This document shows positions 18,940-27,432 of a DNA stretch of 40,520 nt, one piece after another (the stretch's first letter is position 1; every line of letters starts with the position of its first letter). The notes below the pieces were generated by a model that made no database searches, had not been told where the DNA came from, and saw only the letters and a program-made list of their open reading frames with translations. Made by a program: the position numbers and the translations under genes. Source of the DNA: Hoylesella saccharolytica JCM 17484 (lineage in GTDB: Bacteria; Bacteroidota; Bacteroidia; Bacteroidales; Bacteroidaceae); assembly GCF_000614205.1 (NCBI RefSeq), contig NZ_BAKN01000027.1:1-40520 (forward strand), written 5' to 3'.

Positions 18940-19938
18940 TTACGGTATTCGCCTTAGCACAGTGGTGCGCAGTAATATCTCAGCAAGCAATGTGATGAGC
19001 GCCAAGATGGCGAAAGGTTGGTAAGCCTCGTAGAGTTTAGAAAACTTCTTCACACTCATTTTCGACTTCTCCAACTTGTCGATGTCCTTGTAAATCTGTT
19101 TCAACTCTTGGTTGTTCGTTGCGCGATAGAAGTTTCCGTCGGTGGTGGCTGCAATGTCTTTCAATACCTTGGTGTCTATTTCCACAGGCATGTTTACATA
19201 TTGCACGCCCCCCGCCACGGGCATCGGATAACGCGCCACCTTGTTCGTTCCCACGCCAATGGTGTACACCCTTATGCCTAGACTCTTGGCGATGTTGGCA
19301 CTAGTCATCGGCGAGAGGTCGCCCATGTTGTTCGAACCGTCGGTAAGCAATATCACCACCTTGCTTTTGGCCTTGCTGTCTTTAAGTCGCGACACGGCGT
19401 TGGCCAGTCCCATGCCAATTGCCGTACCGTCTTGGATGAGCCCTTTGGCTGCGATGTCGGTCCTAACGGTTTGCAGCATGTTGAGCAGAGAGGTGTGGTC
19501 GGTTGTCATAGGACACTGCGTGAACGCCTCTCCTGCAAAGATGGTGAGCCCGATGTTGTCGTTTGGCCTGTCGGCAATAAACTCTGCGGCCACGTCTTTG
19601 GCCGCCTCCATGCGGTTAGGCGTGAGGTCTTCGGCCAGCATCGACGTAGAAACGTCCATCGCCAGCATGATGTCGATTCCCTCTACTTGCTTGTTGCCCC
19701 ACGATGTATGCGTTTGTGGCCTGGCCAAGATGATGACGGCCAGCGCAAACGTGGCGCACCTAAGCAGCACGGGCAGGTTCATCAGTCGCATTCGCCAGCT
19801 TTTAGGAGCGTAGCGGTATGCTCTGGTGTCGCTCATGCGCAAGGTGGGTTCGCCCCTTTTCTTATAGATGAAGTACCAAAATATATAAGGTACTAGGAGC
19901 GCAAGCAGCAGGAAATATTCTTTGTTTGCAAATTCCAT
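18940..19938 (-). CDS. batA: BatA, VWA-domain aerotolerance protein
   Basis: A 332-residue inner-membrane protein. Two N-terminal hydrophobic segments (FLLLALLVPYIFWYFIY, and LLRCATFALAVIILA after about 55) precede a VWA domain with an intact metal-ion site: DVSTSM (about residue 94), the threonine region MTTDHTSLLN, and LLTDGSNNMGD. A C-terminal helix (PFAILALITLLAEILL) anchors it again. This is the BatA topology and length. In Bacteroides fragilis the bat operon was tied to oxygen tolerance; no enzymatic activity is established. It lies between the BatD-like protein and the BatB-BatC fusion, in the usual order. Its stop is only a few bases from the composite repeat block. Confidence 0.92.
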   Translation of the reverse strand: MEFANKEYFLLLALLVPYIFWYFIYKKRGEPTLRMSDTRAYRYAPKSWRMRLMNLPVLLRCATFALAVIILARPQTHTSWGNKQVEGIDIMLAMDVSTSMLAEDLTPNRMEAAKDVAAEFIADRPNDNIGLTIFAGEAFTQCPMTTDHTSLLNMLQTVRTDIAAKGLIQDGTAIGMGLANAVSRLKDSKAKSKVVILLTDGSNNMGDLSPMTSANIAKSLGIRVYTIGVGTNKVARYPMPVAGGVQYVNMPVEIDTKVLKDIAATTDGNFYRATNNQELKQIYKDIDKLEKSKMSVKKFSKLYEAYQPFAILALITLLAEILLRTTVLRRIP

Positions 19939-19963
19939 ATTGGTATTTATCCTTGAAGGTTTG

Positions 19964-21043
19964 TTAACCCAGCACGTCGTAGAGGCTATACACGATGTAA
20001 ACCATGATGGCCGCCACGCATATGGCGATGGTCCATATCACGGTTTTGAGTGCCACGCGCGTTTGTTTGGTTCGCTTGTCGGCCTCGGTTAGTTCGGGTA
20101 CGATGCGTTCCGTGTCGGGTTGGTTTTCAATCTTGGTCTTGTCGATGAACTGGATAGCGTTCACCAAGTTGAGGTCGTTCTCGTTAATCAGCGTGGCGTA
20201 TTTGGCGAATTTCACCAAGTCGGCTGTTTGGAAAATCTCTTTCAGTTCGTTCATCATTTCCTGATTGCCGTTGGCGTTCAGGTGTTCGATGATTTCGGCA
20301 CTGGTCATTTCCATGGCGTTAAAGCCAAAACGTTCGTTGATATACTGCCTTAGCGCATCGGTTAGTTGGGTGTAATACTCCTTTTGGTTTTCCGATGCGG
20401 TCATCTTCTCGGCTTTTATGCGCTCGATGGCCGTCATGGCCTTTTGATGGGGCAGTATTTTCTTCACGATACGTATGCGCGTGATAACAGGCTTGTTTTG
20501 TTTGAGCCTCACAAGGAGGTAAACGCCCAGTGCGGCAAGCAGCAACATCAGCACACTAAGGTAGAACATGGATGCCCAAGGTTCTTCTGTCCACGAGAAA
20601 GGGTTGTTTTGTACGTCTTTCGGGGGGAAGAACTGATTGGGGTGCAACGTGTCTACATCCATCGTAACCACTTTAAGTGCCAAGATGTTAGCCTCGTATT
20701 CCTTGTTGTTCACCTTTACTTTCAGTCCAGGCAGCGAGTATAGTTTCTCGTCGAACGAGGTGAGCGTGTAGCTTTTCGTGGTTTTTTGCAGGCCATTGTC
20801 TAGCTCGGTGGTTTCCTCCTCGCTGGCTTGCAGCACCTCAATGCCTGGCACCATTTCTTGCGAGGGCGTGAAATTAGGAAACACCACGGTTTGTCCCTTC
20901 GGTGCCGTTACGCTTAGGCGCAGTGCCGTTTGCTGTCCGATGTAGATGGCGAACGAGTCTATTTTCTGTTCAACGGACACCTGAGCCTTGGCTGCCACAG
21001 CCAAGAGCGCGACAATAAGCAGCGTTATGTGTCGTTTAATCAT
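19964..21043 (-). CDS. BatD-like / DUF4381-type membrane protein of the bat operon
   Basis: A 359-residue protein with a signal peptide (MIKRHITLLIVALLAVAAKAQ) and a beta-rich periplasmic domain (about 25-150, including VSVEQKIDSFAIYIGQQTALRLSV). Two membrane segments follow: SMFYLSVLMLLLAALGVYLLV (about 160-180) and VIWTIAICVAAIMVYIVYSL at the end. Between them is a cytoplasmic helical region with RQYINERFGFNAMEMTSAEII and LVKFAKYAT, which resembles the cytoplasmic part of BatD and DUF4381 proteins. The start overlaps the DUF58 stop by 4 nt (ATGA), so translation is probably coupled. This third gene of Bacteroidota moxR-DUF58-bat clusters has no settled function. The assignment rests on position and resemblance. 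Confidence 0.7.
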   Translation of the reverse strand: MIKRHITLLIVALLAVAAKAQVSVEQKIDSFAIYIGQQTALRLSVTAPKGQTVVFPNFTPSQEMVPGIEVLQASEEETTELDNGLQKTTKSYTLTSFDEKLYSLPGLKVKVNNKEYEANILALKVVTMDVDTLHPNQFFPPKDVQNNPFSWTEEPWASMFYLSVLMLLLAALGVYLLVRLKQNKPVITRIRIVKKILPHQKAMTAIERIKAEKMTASENQKEYYTQLTDALRQYINERFGFNAMEMTSAEIIEHLNANGNQEMMNELKEIFQTADLVKFAKYATLINENDLNLVNAIQFIDKTKIENQPDTERIVPELTEADKRTKQTRVALKTVIWTIAICVAAIMVYIVYSLYDVLG

Positions 21044-21918
21044 CTGTTTTGTCCTCTTTGCATAAATAAAAGCATCATTGCCTTAACATAGTCTTCGTTG
21101 GTGGCCACCGACACCCAGTCTACGTTGCTTTGCGCGAACGTGGTTTTGAGGGTGTTCATTCTTTCGAGCCAATATTCGGTATGTGCGCGCCTTAATTTGG
21201 CACTGGCCGTGTCGATGAACATTTCGTGTCCTGTTTCGGCATCCTTCACCTTCATCAGCCCCACGTTGGGCAGGGTTTTGGCGCGTTGGTCGTACACCTG
21301 AATAGCCACCACGTCGTGTTTAGAGTTGGCTATTTGCAGTTCTTTTTGGAAACTGTTTTCGGCGTAGAAGTCGCTCACCACGAATGCGATGCACCTGCGT
21401 TTCATCACCCTTGTTAGATATTCGATGGCCGCGGCAACGTTTGTTCGTTTGCTTTGCGGCTTAAAGTCGAGCATCTCGTGGATGATGTACAGTATGTGTT
21501 TACGTCCCTTTTTGGGTGGGATGTATTTCTCAATGCGGTCGGAAAAGAAGATGACGCCAATCTTGTCGTTGTTTTGTATGGCACTGAAAGCTAAGATGGC
21601 GGCCATCTCTGTGGCCATTTCGCGTTTGGTGCGTTGCGTTGTTCCGAAGTCTAACGAGCCACTCACGTCGATGAGTAGCATCACGGTGAGTTCGCGTTCT
21701 TCTTCGAACACCTTGACGAAAGGTCGGCGAAAGCGTGCCGTTACGTTCCAGTCGATGTCGCGCACGTCGTCGCCAACCTGGTATTCGCGCACCTCCGAAA
21801 AGGCCATACCTCGTCCTTTGAAGGCCGAGTGGTATTGCCCCGCGAAGATATTACTGCTTAATCCCCGGGTTTTAATTTCTATTTTCCGTACCTGTTTAAA
21901 CAGTTCGAGCGCATCCAT
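21040..21918 (-). CDS. DUF58 domain protein of the MoxR/Bat system
   Basis: A 292-residue soluble protein. The DUF58 signature is clear: GQYHSAFKGRGMAFSEVREYQVGDDVRDIDWNVTAR with the conserved GDDVRDIDW, followed by a VWA-like fold with DVSGSLDFG. The C-terminal half contains HDVVAIQVYDQRAKTLPNVGL. DUF58 proteins accompany MoxR AAA+ ATPases and probably act as adaptors or substrates for them; the exact role is unknown. It starts on the base after the moxR stop and overlaps the next gene by 4 nt, so moxR, this gene and its successor form a tightly coupled head of the operon. Confidence 0.9.
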   Translation of the reverse strand: MDALELFKQVRKIEIKTRGLSSNIFAGQYHSAFKGRGMAFSEVREYQVGDDVRDIDWNVTARFRRPFVKVFEEERELTVMLLIDVSGSLDFGTTQRTKREMATEMAAILAFSAIQNNDKIGVIFFSDRIEKYIPPKKGRKHILYIIHEMLDFKPQSKRTNVAAAIEYLTRVMKRRCIAFVVSDFYAENSFQKELQIANSKHDVVAIQVYDQRAKTLPNVGLMKVKDAETGHEMFIDTASAKLRRAHTEYWLERMNTLKTTFAQSNVDWVSVATNEDYVKAMMLLFMQRGQNR

Positions 21919-22912
21919 TTAAGGAACCTCCACCTTATTAATAATCTTGCTGATGATTTCTTCGCTTGAAACGTTGCTGGCTTCTGCTTCGTAAGAGAGC
22001 CCGATGCGGTGTATCATCACGTCGTGAACCACTGCGCGCACATCTTCGGCACTACATAGCCGCGGTGTTTGATGAAGGCGTAAGCCTTGCAGCCTTAGCG
22101 AGGTTGATGCTGGCACGTGGCGAACCGCCATAGTTGATGAGCGGCTTGAGGTCGGCAAGCTGATAGCGTTCGGGATAGCGAGAAGCGAAAACGATGTCGG
22201 CGATGTATTGTTCAATCTTTTCGTCGATATACACTTGGTTAACCACACCACGGGCCTTCATGATGTCGTTGGCCGTAGTTACGGGTTGCACCTGTGGCAG
22301 TCCGCCGTGTATGTTTTCGCGTATGATGAGCTTTTCTTCTTCAAGCGTGGGATAGTCGATAACCACCTTTAGCATAAAACGGTCTACCTGTGCCTCAGGC
22401 AGTTGGTAAGTTCCTTCTTGCTCAATGGGATTTTGGGTGGCCATCACAAGGAAGGGTTTAGGCAAGGGAAAGGTGTTCTCGCCAATGGTTACCTGGTGTT
22501 CTTGCATGGCTTCGAGCAGTGCACTTTGCACCTTTGCGGGTGCGCGGTTTATTTCGTCGGCCAGCACGAAGTTGGCAAACACGGGTCCTTTCTTTACTTG
22601 GAAGTTCTCTTCCTTTTGCGAATATACGAGCGTACCTATCACGTCGGCCGGCAAGAGGTCGGGGGTGAACTGTATGCGGCTGTAATCGGCGTCTACAAGT
22701 TGCGCCAAAGTCTTAATTGCAAGAGTCTTTGCCAGTCCTGGAACACCTTCTAAGAGGATGTGCCCGTCGCTAAGCAAGGAAATGAGCAACGAATCGATGA
22801 GGTGTTTTTGCCCCACGATTACACGGTTCATACCTGTTGTCAGGTTGGTGATAAATGCGCTTTGTTGCTCGATAAGTTGGTTTAATTCACGGATGTCTAA
22901 AGATTCTGCCAT
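21919..22912 (-). CDS. moxR: MoxR-family AAA+ ATPase, with two apparent frameshifts
   Basis: First gene of the bat operon. The AAA+ core reads cleanly: Walker A GVPGLAKT (about 55-62), QFTPDLLPADVIG, Walker B LADEINRAPAK, MATQNPIEQEGTYQLPEAQVDRF, and GGSPRASINLAKAAR. After that, two single-base losses, near 22101 and 22054, are needed to keep reading AYAFIKHRGYVVP and then EDVRAVVHDVMIHRIGLSYEAE...KIINKVEVP, the usual MoxR lid domain. The restored length is about 331 residues, normal for the family. MoxR ATPases act as chaperones for VWA-domain partners, which here are BatA and BatB. Two frameshifts within 50 bp of an otherwise clean gene point to poor sequence quality at this spot. Confidence 0.9.
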
Positions 22913-22942
22913 AATTTTCTACTTTGAGATTAAAATTAGTCA

Positions 22943-22950
22943 CAAAAATA
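22943..22950 (-). promoter_or_regulatory. Candidate -7 box upstream of the bat operon
   Basis: On the minus strand TATTTTTG fits TAnnTTTG about 30 bp upstream of the moxR start. The -33 region has a T-rich stretch (22972-22980) but no clear TTTG, so the call is tentative. Confidence 0.4.
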
Positions 22951-23130
22951 CAACATAAAGAAGAGAGCAGAGAAAAACAGGCTCTAAATAATATTAAAAA
23001 TAGAGTGATTTACCTTAATAGACTGTGCTAAATATATTGAATTTTAATTTGAATGGAAAGTGTCGAACAACTAAACTGGAAAATACCTCTCAATTCTATA
23101 TAATTATTATCTGTTTTTCAAGGCATCCGA

Positions 23131-23874
23131 TTAGGTACGATGGTAACTTCTGTATTCATCGAAAGGGATTCTTTCATCTGGTTCTATCATCTGACCTGTT
23201 CGGGGTAGGCAAAACTTAATGTACTTGATGTTAAGTCCACGTTCTATCCACATCGTTTCATAGTAGGTTCGGATAGAGAGTATTTGGCGTGTGCTCGAGT
23301 CAATGTTATCGGTATGATAGAGATTTTCGGTTTGAAAAAGCACAGGCAGTTGATTTTTTTTTGCCATAAGAGAAGTGTAGGTGAAAAGAAAATTTGAGTC
23401 AGTTTTCAAATGAATAATGCCTCCATTGATGAGAAAATGACGATATCGCTCCATAAAAAGAGTTCCTGTGAGACGCTTGCGCACGTTTTTCATCTGTGGG
23501 TCGCTGAATGTAAGCCATATTTCTTGTACCTCGTCTTCACCGAAAAAACGGTCAATAATCTCGATATTTGTGCGCAGAAACGCCGCATTATGTAGGTTTT
23601 CTGCCAATGCCATTTTGGCGCCTTTCCACATTCGGGCTCCTTTAATGTCTACCCCAATGAAGTTTATTGTGGGAAAAAGTCGTGCTAATTCTACTGTGTA
23701 TTCGCCTTTTCCGCATCCCAGTTCCAAAACGATGGGATTAGTATTTTGAAAGTATTGCTCGCGCCAGTGGCCTTTCATTTTAAATGCGGACTTTCCAATA
23801 ATTGAAAAGGGATATTGAAATACGTTGTCGAATGTTTCCATTTCGGCAAATTTCTCCAGTTTACCTTTGCTCAT
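23131..23874 (-). CDS. trmB: tRNA (guanine-N7-)-methyltransferase
   Basis: Methylates N7 of G46 in the variable loop of tRNAs using S-adenosylmethionine. The 247-residue protein shows the TrmB pattern: [19 protein letters not shown] (SAM-binding loop, about 50-68), [35 protein letters not shown] in the place of the family's FPDPWPKxRHxKRR motif, [11 protein letters not shown], and TYYE. The FPDPW motif is altered (TFSDPQMKN), as in other Bacteroidota copies I recall. It stands alone: a 217-bp gap separates it from the bat operon and a 159-bp gap from the DUF975 gene. An inverted repeat and a possible -7 box lie upstream. Confidence 0.92.
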   Translation of the reverse strand: MSKGKLEKFAEMETFDNVFQYPFSIIGKSAFKMKGHWREQYFQNTNPIVLELGCGKGEYTVELARLFPTINFIGVDIKGARMWKGAKMALAENLHNAAFLRTNIEIIDRFFGEDEVQEIWLTFSDPQMKNVRKRLTGTLFMERYRHFLINGGIIHLKTDSNFLFTYTSLMAKKNQLPVLFQTENLYHTDNIDSSTRQILSIRTYYETMWIERGLNIKYIKFCLPRTGQMIEPDERIPFDEYRSYHRT

Positions 23875-23942
23875 ATTTTTCTATTGTGATAGATGCTTGA
23901 ATTTTATCATGAGTTCTGTTTTTATTCTTGCTGATAAAAGAA

Positions 23943-23982
23943 TTGTACCTGCAACCTTATCTGGTTTGCAGGTACAAAGTTA
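23943..23982 (-). promoter_or_regulatory. Strong inverted repeat and -7 box in the trmB leader
   Basis: TTGTACCTGCAACC (23943-23956) and GGTTTGCAGGTACAA (23963-23977) form a 14-bp stem with one bulged base. On the minus strand TAACTTTG (23975-23982) fits the -7 consensus, so transcription would start inside or just before the hairpin, placing it at the 5' end of the trmB mRNA. Alternatively it ends the upstream DUF975 transcript, but no strong T run follows. The two readings cannot be separated by eye. Confidence 0.45.
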
Positions 23983-24033
23983 ATTAAATCTTTTTTCTTT
24001 ATCGAGTTTCTTACAAGTAAGTAAAGCTACTTC

Positions 24034-24636
24034 TTATGCTTGTTCAGCTGTTTCTGCTTTTAAATCCTCATAGAAATGTGCACGAGTGGTTTGCCAATAT
24101 GGATAGAGAACGAAGATACCCAAACCAGCGGGAATTATCGCAAGGATAGCCCATCCGATAAAGCTTAAATCAAGTAAAAAGAGATCCATCTTATGACCGT
24201 TCATCATTTTCATACTCTTTTCAATAGCTTCATTATTTTTAATTGTGGGGTCATCTTTCAAAATATACGATGTCATACCGTACGAATAGGCCTTAATACA
24301 ACCCGGAATAAGAAACAATAGACACCACAATAAGGTGTAGACAAAGACGAGTAACTGTGTAAGGAAAATCCTTGCAAAGTCTTTGTAACCATCAAAAAGT
24401 CTTTCGTAAGATAAATCACCATTACGTATAATGGCTAAATGATAAACTGCATATCCCCAACCTAATGGAATAACCACAAACGACCAAATGTTTCCGGCGT
24501 TTTTAACACCGGCATTGATAATCAACATGGGTACTGTTGCTGCTACCAAATAAATCAAGGCAGCAATAATACCTTTGTCCCACTTGCCCTTTAAGCTTTC
24601 AAGGGCCATGTCTTTGTAATTTGAAGTTGTTTTCAT
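24034..24636 (-). CDS. DUF975 family membrane protein
   Basis: A 200-residue integral membrane protein of the DUF975 family. It has the typical N-terminal amphipathic start (NYKDMALESLKGKWDKGIIAALIYLVAA), a second hydrophobic segment (WSFVVIPLGWGYAVYHLAIIRNG), the motif LFDGYKDFARIFLTQLLVFVYTLLWCLLFLIPGCIKAYSYGMTSYILKDDP, and a closing helix pair (LSFIGWAILAIIPAGLGIFVLYPYWQTTRAHFYEDL). The family has no known biochemical function. It begins 36 bp after ilvE on the same strand and may be co-transcribed with it. The leader is AT-rich with no Shine-Dalgarno. Confidence 0.82.
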   Translation of the reverse strand: MKTTSNYKDMALESLKGKWDKGIIAALIYLVAATVPMLIINAGVKNAGNIWSFVVIPLGWGYAVYHLAIIRNGDLSYERLFDGYKDFARIFLTQLLVFVYTLLWCLLFLIPGCIKAYSYGMTSYILKDDPTIKNNEAIEKSMKMMNGHKMDLFLLDLSFIGWAILAIIPAGLGIFVLYPYWQTTRAHFYEDLKAETAEQA

Positions 24637-24672
24637 AATTTTAATGATAAATAGTGTAAAAAAACGAATAAT

Positions 24673-25695
24673 TTATTCAATGATAACTGTTGTCCATCCG
24701 TGAACATCAGGTTCAACTCCGTATTGAATGTTCCGCAAATGGTTATACAACTTTGTGGATATGGGTCCTGGATTTCCATCTTTGCTGAAAGTGTATCGTT
24801 TTTGCGTATCAAGGTCATCGATATACGAAATAGGACTTATCACTGCTGCTGTTCCGCAGGCACCTGCCTCTTCAAAACTTTCCAATTCTTCTTCTGGTAT
24901 TTGGCGTTGTTCTACCTTCATTCCATAATCTTCAGCAAGCTGCATCAAGCTCTTATTGGTGATGCTGGGTAGGATAGAAGAAGATTTCGGAGTAATATAA
25001 GTGTTATTCTTTATACCAAAAAAGTTGGCAGCACCACATTCGTCCATATACTTTTTCTCTTTTGCATCGAGGTAAAACTCGCACGCATATCCCTTTTCAT
25101 GTGCCAATGCGTTCGCCTTTAATGATGCTGCATAGTTTCCTCCGACCTTATACATTCCTGTGCCTAACGGTGCCGAACGATCGTAGTCGCGAACAATAAC
25201 ATAGGGATTGGTTGCAAAACCGCCTTTAAAATATGGACCAACAGGTGTTACAAAGACTATAAACAGATATTCGTTAGCAGGGTGTACGCCCACTTGTGCG
25301 CTTGTTCCTAATAACAAAGGACGAATGTATAATGTGGCTCCGCTTTCGTAAGTGGGTATGTATTCTTGATTCAGACGAATGGTTTTTGTTACCATTTCTT
25401 TAAACAATTGTGTAGGAACTTCGGGCATCATAATACCTCGACATGTTCTCTGCAAACGCTCTGCATTCTCGTCTATTCTAAAAATACGCACCTTACCATC
25501 CGGACATCTGTAAGCTTTTAAACCCTCAAATGCTTCCTGCCCGTAATGCAAACAGGTAGCAGCCATGTGTAATTTAAGGTATTCATCAGAATTTATTTCT
25601 ATCTCACCCCATTTACCGTTGCGATAATAACAACGTACATTATAATCAGTTGGAATGTAACCAAAGGATAAGTTAGACCAATCCAAGTCTTTCAT
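24673..25695 (-). CDS. ilvE: Branched-chain amino acid aminotransferase
   Basis: Transfers the amino group between glutamate and the 2-oxo acids of leucine, isoleucine and valine, using pyridoxal phosphate. The 340-residue protein matches class-II (long-form) BCAT. It has HYGQEAFEGLKAYR and the arginine-containing GATLYIRPLLLGTSAQVGV. VGGNYAASLKANALAHEKGY holds the PLP lysine near residue 192, and MDECGAANFFGIKNN and ACGTAAVISPISYI follow. Nothing is missing. It has its own promoter and is followed by the DUF975 gene after 36 bp. The operon link to DUF975 looks incidental. Confidence 0.95.
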   Translation of the reverse strand: MKDLDWSNLSFGYIPTDYNVRCYYRNGKWGEIEINSDEYLKLHMAATCLHYGQEAFEGLKAYRCPDGKVRIFRIDENAERLQRTCRGIMMPEVPTQLFKEMVTKTIRLNQEYIPTYESGATLYIRPLLLGTSAQVGVHPANEYLFIVFVTPVGPYFKGGFATNPYVIVRDYDRSAPLGTGMYKVGGNYAASLKANALAHEKGYACEFYLDAKEKKYMDECGAANFFGIKNNTYITPKSSSILPSITNKSLMQLAEDYGMKVEQRQIPEEELESFEEAGACGTAAVISPISYIDDLDTQKRYTFSKDGNPGPISTKLYNHLRNIQYGVEPDVHGWTTVIIE

Positions 25696-25729
25696 AACAC
25701 CAAATAATGTCTTATTTATAATATTTATG

Positions 25730-25760
25730 CAAATGTAATAATAATTACGTGTATCAACAA
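25730..25760 (-). promoter_or_regulatory. Probable ilvE promoter
   Basis: Minus strand: TACATTTG (25730-25737) matches TAnnTTTG, and TTGTTG (25755-25760) sits 17-20 bp upstream as the -33 box. The expected start gives a leader of about 28 nt. Confidence 0.65.
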
Positions 25761-25821
25761 TTTTTCTCTTGTTAACGATGAAAAATTATCGATTATTTAC
25801 TTATAATTAAAGAAAATATAA

Positions 25822-25859
25822 GTTCTTTATACCTTATTATATATAAGGCCGCAAAGAAC
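25822..25859 (-). terminator. Compound hairpin behind xseB
   Basis: The outer arms GTTCTTT (25822-25828) and AAAGAAC (25853-25859) enclose an inner stem CCTTAT...ATAAGG (25832-25848). On the minus strand it is followed by TTATATTTTC, a weak T tract. It lies 43 bp behind the xseB stop, so a terminator is the likely role. A second small hairpin (ATAGGT-TTGC-ACCTAT, 25866-25881) lies between it and xseB. Confidence 0.5.
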
Positions 25860-25902
25860 GATGATATAGGTTTGCACCTATTAGAAGGCTGATGACGGGT
25901 GA

Positions 25903-26097
25903 TTACTTCTCATTCAGCATTTTTTTTATCTCTTCATCTGTTTTTGTCAATTTATCCTTGCACAGTTTAATCAGCTTTTGTGCTGTTTTTAATTGAGTTG
26001 TTAACGACTCGATGTCTAAGTTTCCGTTCTCCATTTTTCGGACAATTCCTTCTAACTGTGCTATCGCTTCTTCGTATTTTATCTCTTGTTTTGCCAT
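25903..26097 (-). CDS. xseB: Exodeoxyribonuclease VII small subunit
   Basis: A 64-residue protein beginning KQEIKYEEAIAQLEGIVRKMENGNLDIESLTTQLKTAQKLIKLCKDKL, the full XseB pattern: an E-x2-I-x2-LE-x-IV-x-xME hairpin followed by a helix. Several small subunits bind one XseA to form exonuclease VII, which degrades single-stranded DNA from both ends. It starts 18 bp after xseA in the same operon. Length is normal for the family (60-80). Confidence 0.93.
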   Translation of the reverse strand: MAKQEIKYEEAIAQLEGIVRKMENGNLDIESLTTQLKTAQKLIKLCKDKLTKTDEEIKKMLNEK

Positions 26098-26115
26098 CTT
26101 GTAATTTATTTTTGG

Positions 26116-27420
26116 TTATGTTTCCTTAACAATTGACGTTACTTTTCCTTTCGCCATTTGTGTACATAATGTGTCTCCTTTCTTTAGGTTTTTCGCATTG
26201 CGTATTACGTGCCCGTTCAGGGTTGTAATACTGTAACCTCGATTTAAAATCAACATTGGGTCTTGTGCCTTTATTTTCTGTTGAAGTATTTCCAAACGGT
26301 GATTTTCTCTGAGTCTAATGTGTTCGTAAAGAGGAGAAAGCATTTCCGACAAGCTGTTTAAATGTTGCTCAGTTTGTCTTATTCTGTTCGTAATTGCATT
26401 TTGTATACGGAGAAAAAGATTGTCGAACCATGCATTTTGCCTATTGCTCACGAAAGAAAATAATACGGGTACTTTCTCAGAAATTACATTCAGTCGCATC
26501 TTTTCTATTTCTATTCTGCGTTGTACCATTTGTATCAATTCTTCTTGTGCATCTGAAATTCTATTATAAACTTCTATCAAATGATCAATTAATAAGGTGG
26601 CGACAGCTGTCGGAGTTTTTACACGTATATGAGAAACTAAGTCCAATACACTTTCATCTCTGTCGTGACCAATTCCCGTGATAACAGGTAGAGGAAAGTT
26701 AGCCACATTTTCGGCCAACAATAAACTGTCAAAACCACTTAAATCACTCGTGGAACCACCGCCGCGAATGATAACCACAACATCAAAATGATCGATTTTC
26801 CGGTTGATTTCATTTAATGCGGAGATAATACTGCTTTCTATCTGCTCACCCTGCATAATGGATCTAAATAGCGACAGCTTAAATTGGAACCCGTAATCGT
26901 TCTCTGCAAGTTGATTGCAAAAATCTCCATAACCTGCAGCTTGTTCACTGGAAATAACTGCTATGCGTTGTGTAAAAAGGGGTAAAGATAGTTCTTTTTG
27001 CAACTCGAGCACACCCGCTTCTTGTAGTCTTCGTATGATGTCCTGCCGTTTTCGTGCCATATCACCCATTGTAAATGTAGGATCTATATCGGTGATAATC
27101 CATGAGAAACCGTAAGTTTCATGAAAATCGGCATACACCTGCACTAATATTTTCATGTCTGCGCGTAGTATATGTCCTGTAATACGTTCAAAATGAGGAC
27201 TGATATACATCCATTTGTTTTTCCAACATTTGGCTGAAGCACGTGCTAAGGGGGTGTTGCCATACTCGTCTTTTTGAATTAACTCCATGTAACAATGACC
27301 TCGAACTTCTCGAATGTCTGATATTTCAGCCTCGACCCAATATTCATCGGGCATAGATATGGTAATGGTTTCGTGTACCATCTGGTTCAGTTCGTATAAT
27401 GTCAAAGCCTTTGTCATCAT
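26116..27420 (-). CDS. xseA: Exodeoxyribonuclease VII large subunit
   Basis: Catalytic subunit of exonuclease VII. The 434-residue protein starts with an OB-fold DNA-binding domain (about 1-110: TLYELNQMVHETI, YWVEAEISDIREVRGHCYMELIQ). The catalytic domain (about 130-330) carries RIAVISSEQAAGYGDF, VVIIRGGGSTSDLSGFDS and the signature GIGHDRDESVLDLVSHIRVKTPTAVATLL. A coiled-coil segment and the C-terminal ILNRGYSITTLNGHVI strand follow. The start MMTK has a second Met directly after it, so either may be used. It lies between the S8 protease (12 bp) and xseB (18 bp) in one operon. Confidence 0.95.
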   Translation of the reverse strand: MMTKALTLYELNQMVHETITISMPDEYWVEAEISDIREVRGHCYMELIQKDEYGNTPLARASAKCWKNKWMYISPHFERITGHILRADMKILVQVYADFHETYGFSWIITDIDPTFTMGDMARKRQDIIRRLQEAGVLELQKELSLPLFTQRIAVISSEQAAGYGDFCNQLAENDYGFQFKLSLFRSIMQGEQIESSIISALNEINRKIDHFDVVVIIRGGGSTSDLSGFDSLLLAENVANFPLPVITGIGHDRDESVLDLVSHIRVKTPTAVATLLIDHLIEVYNRISDAQEELIQMVQRRIEIEKMRLNVISEKVPVLFSFVSNRQNAWFDNLFLRIQNAITNRIRQTEQHLNSLSEMLSPLYEHIRLRENHRLEILQQKIKAQDPMLILNRGYSITTLNGHVIRNAKNLKKGDTLCTQMAKGKVTSIVKET

Positions 27421-27432
27421 CTTTTAACCTAC

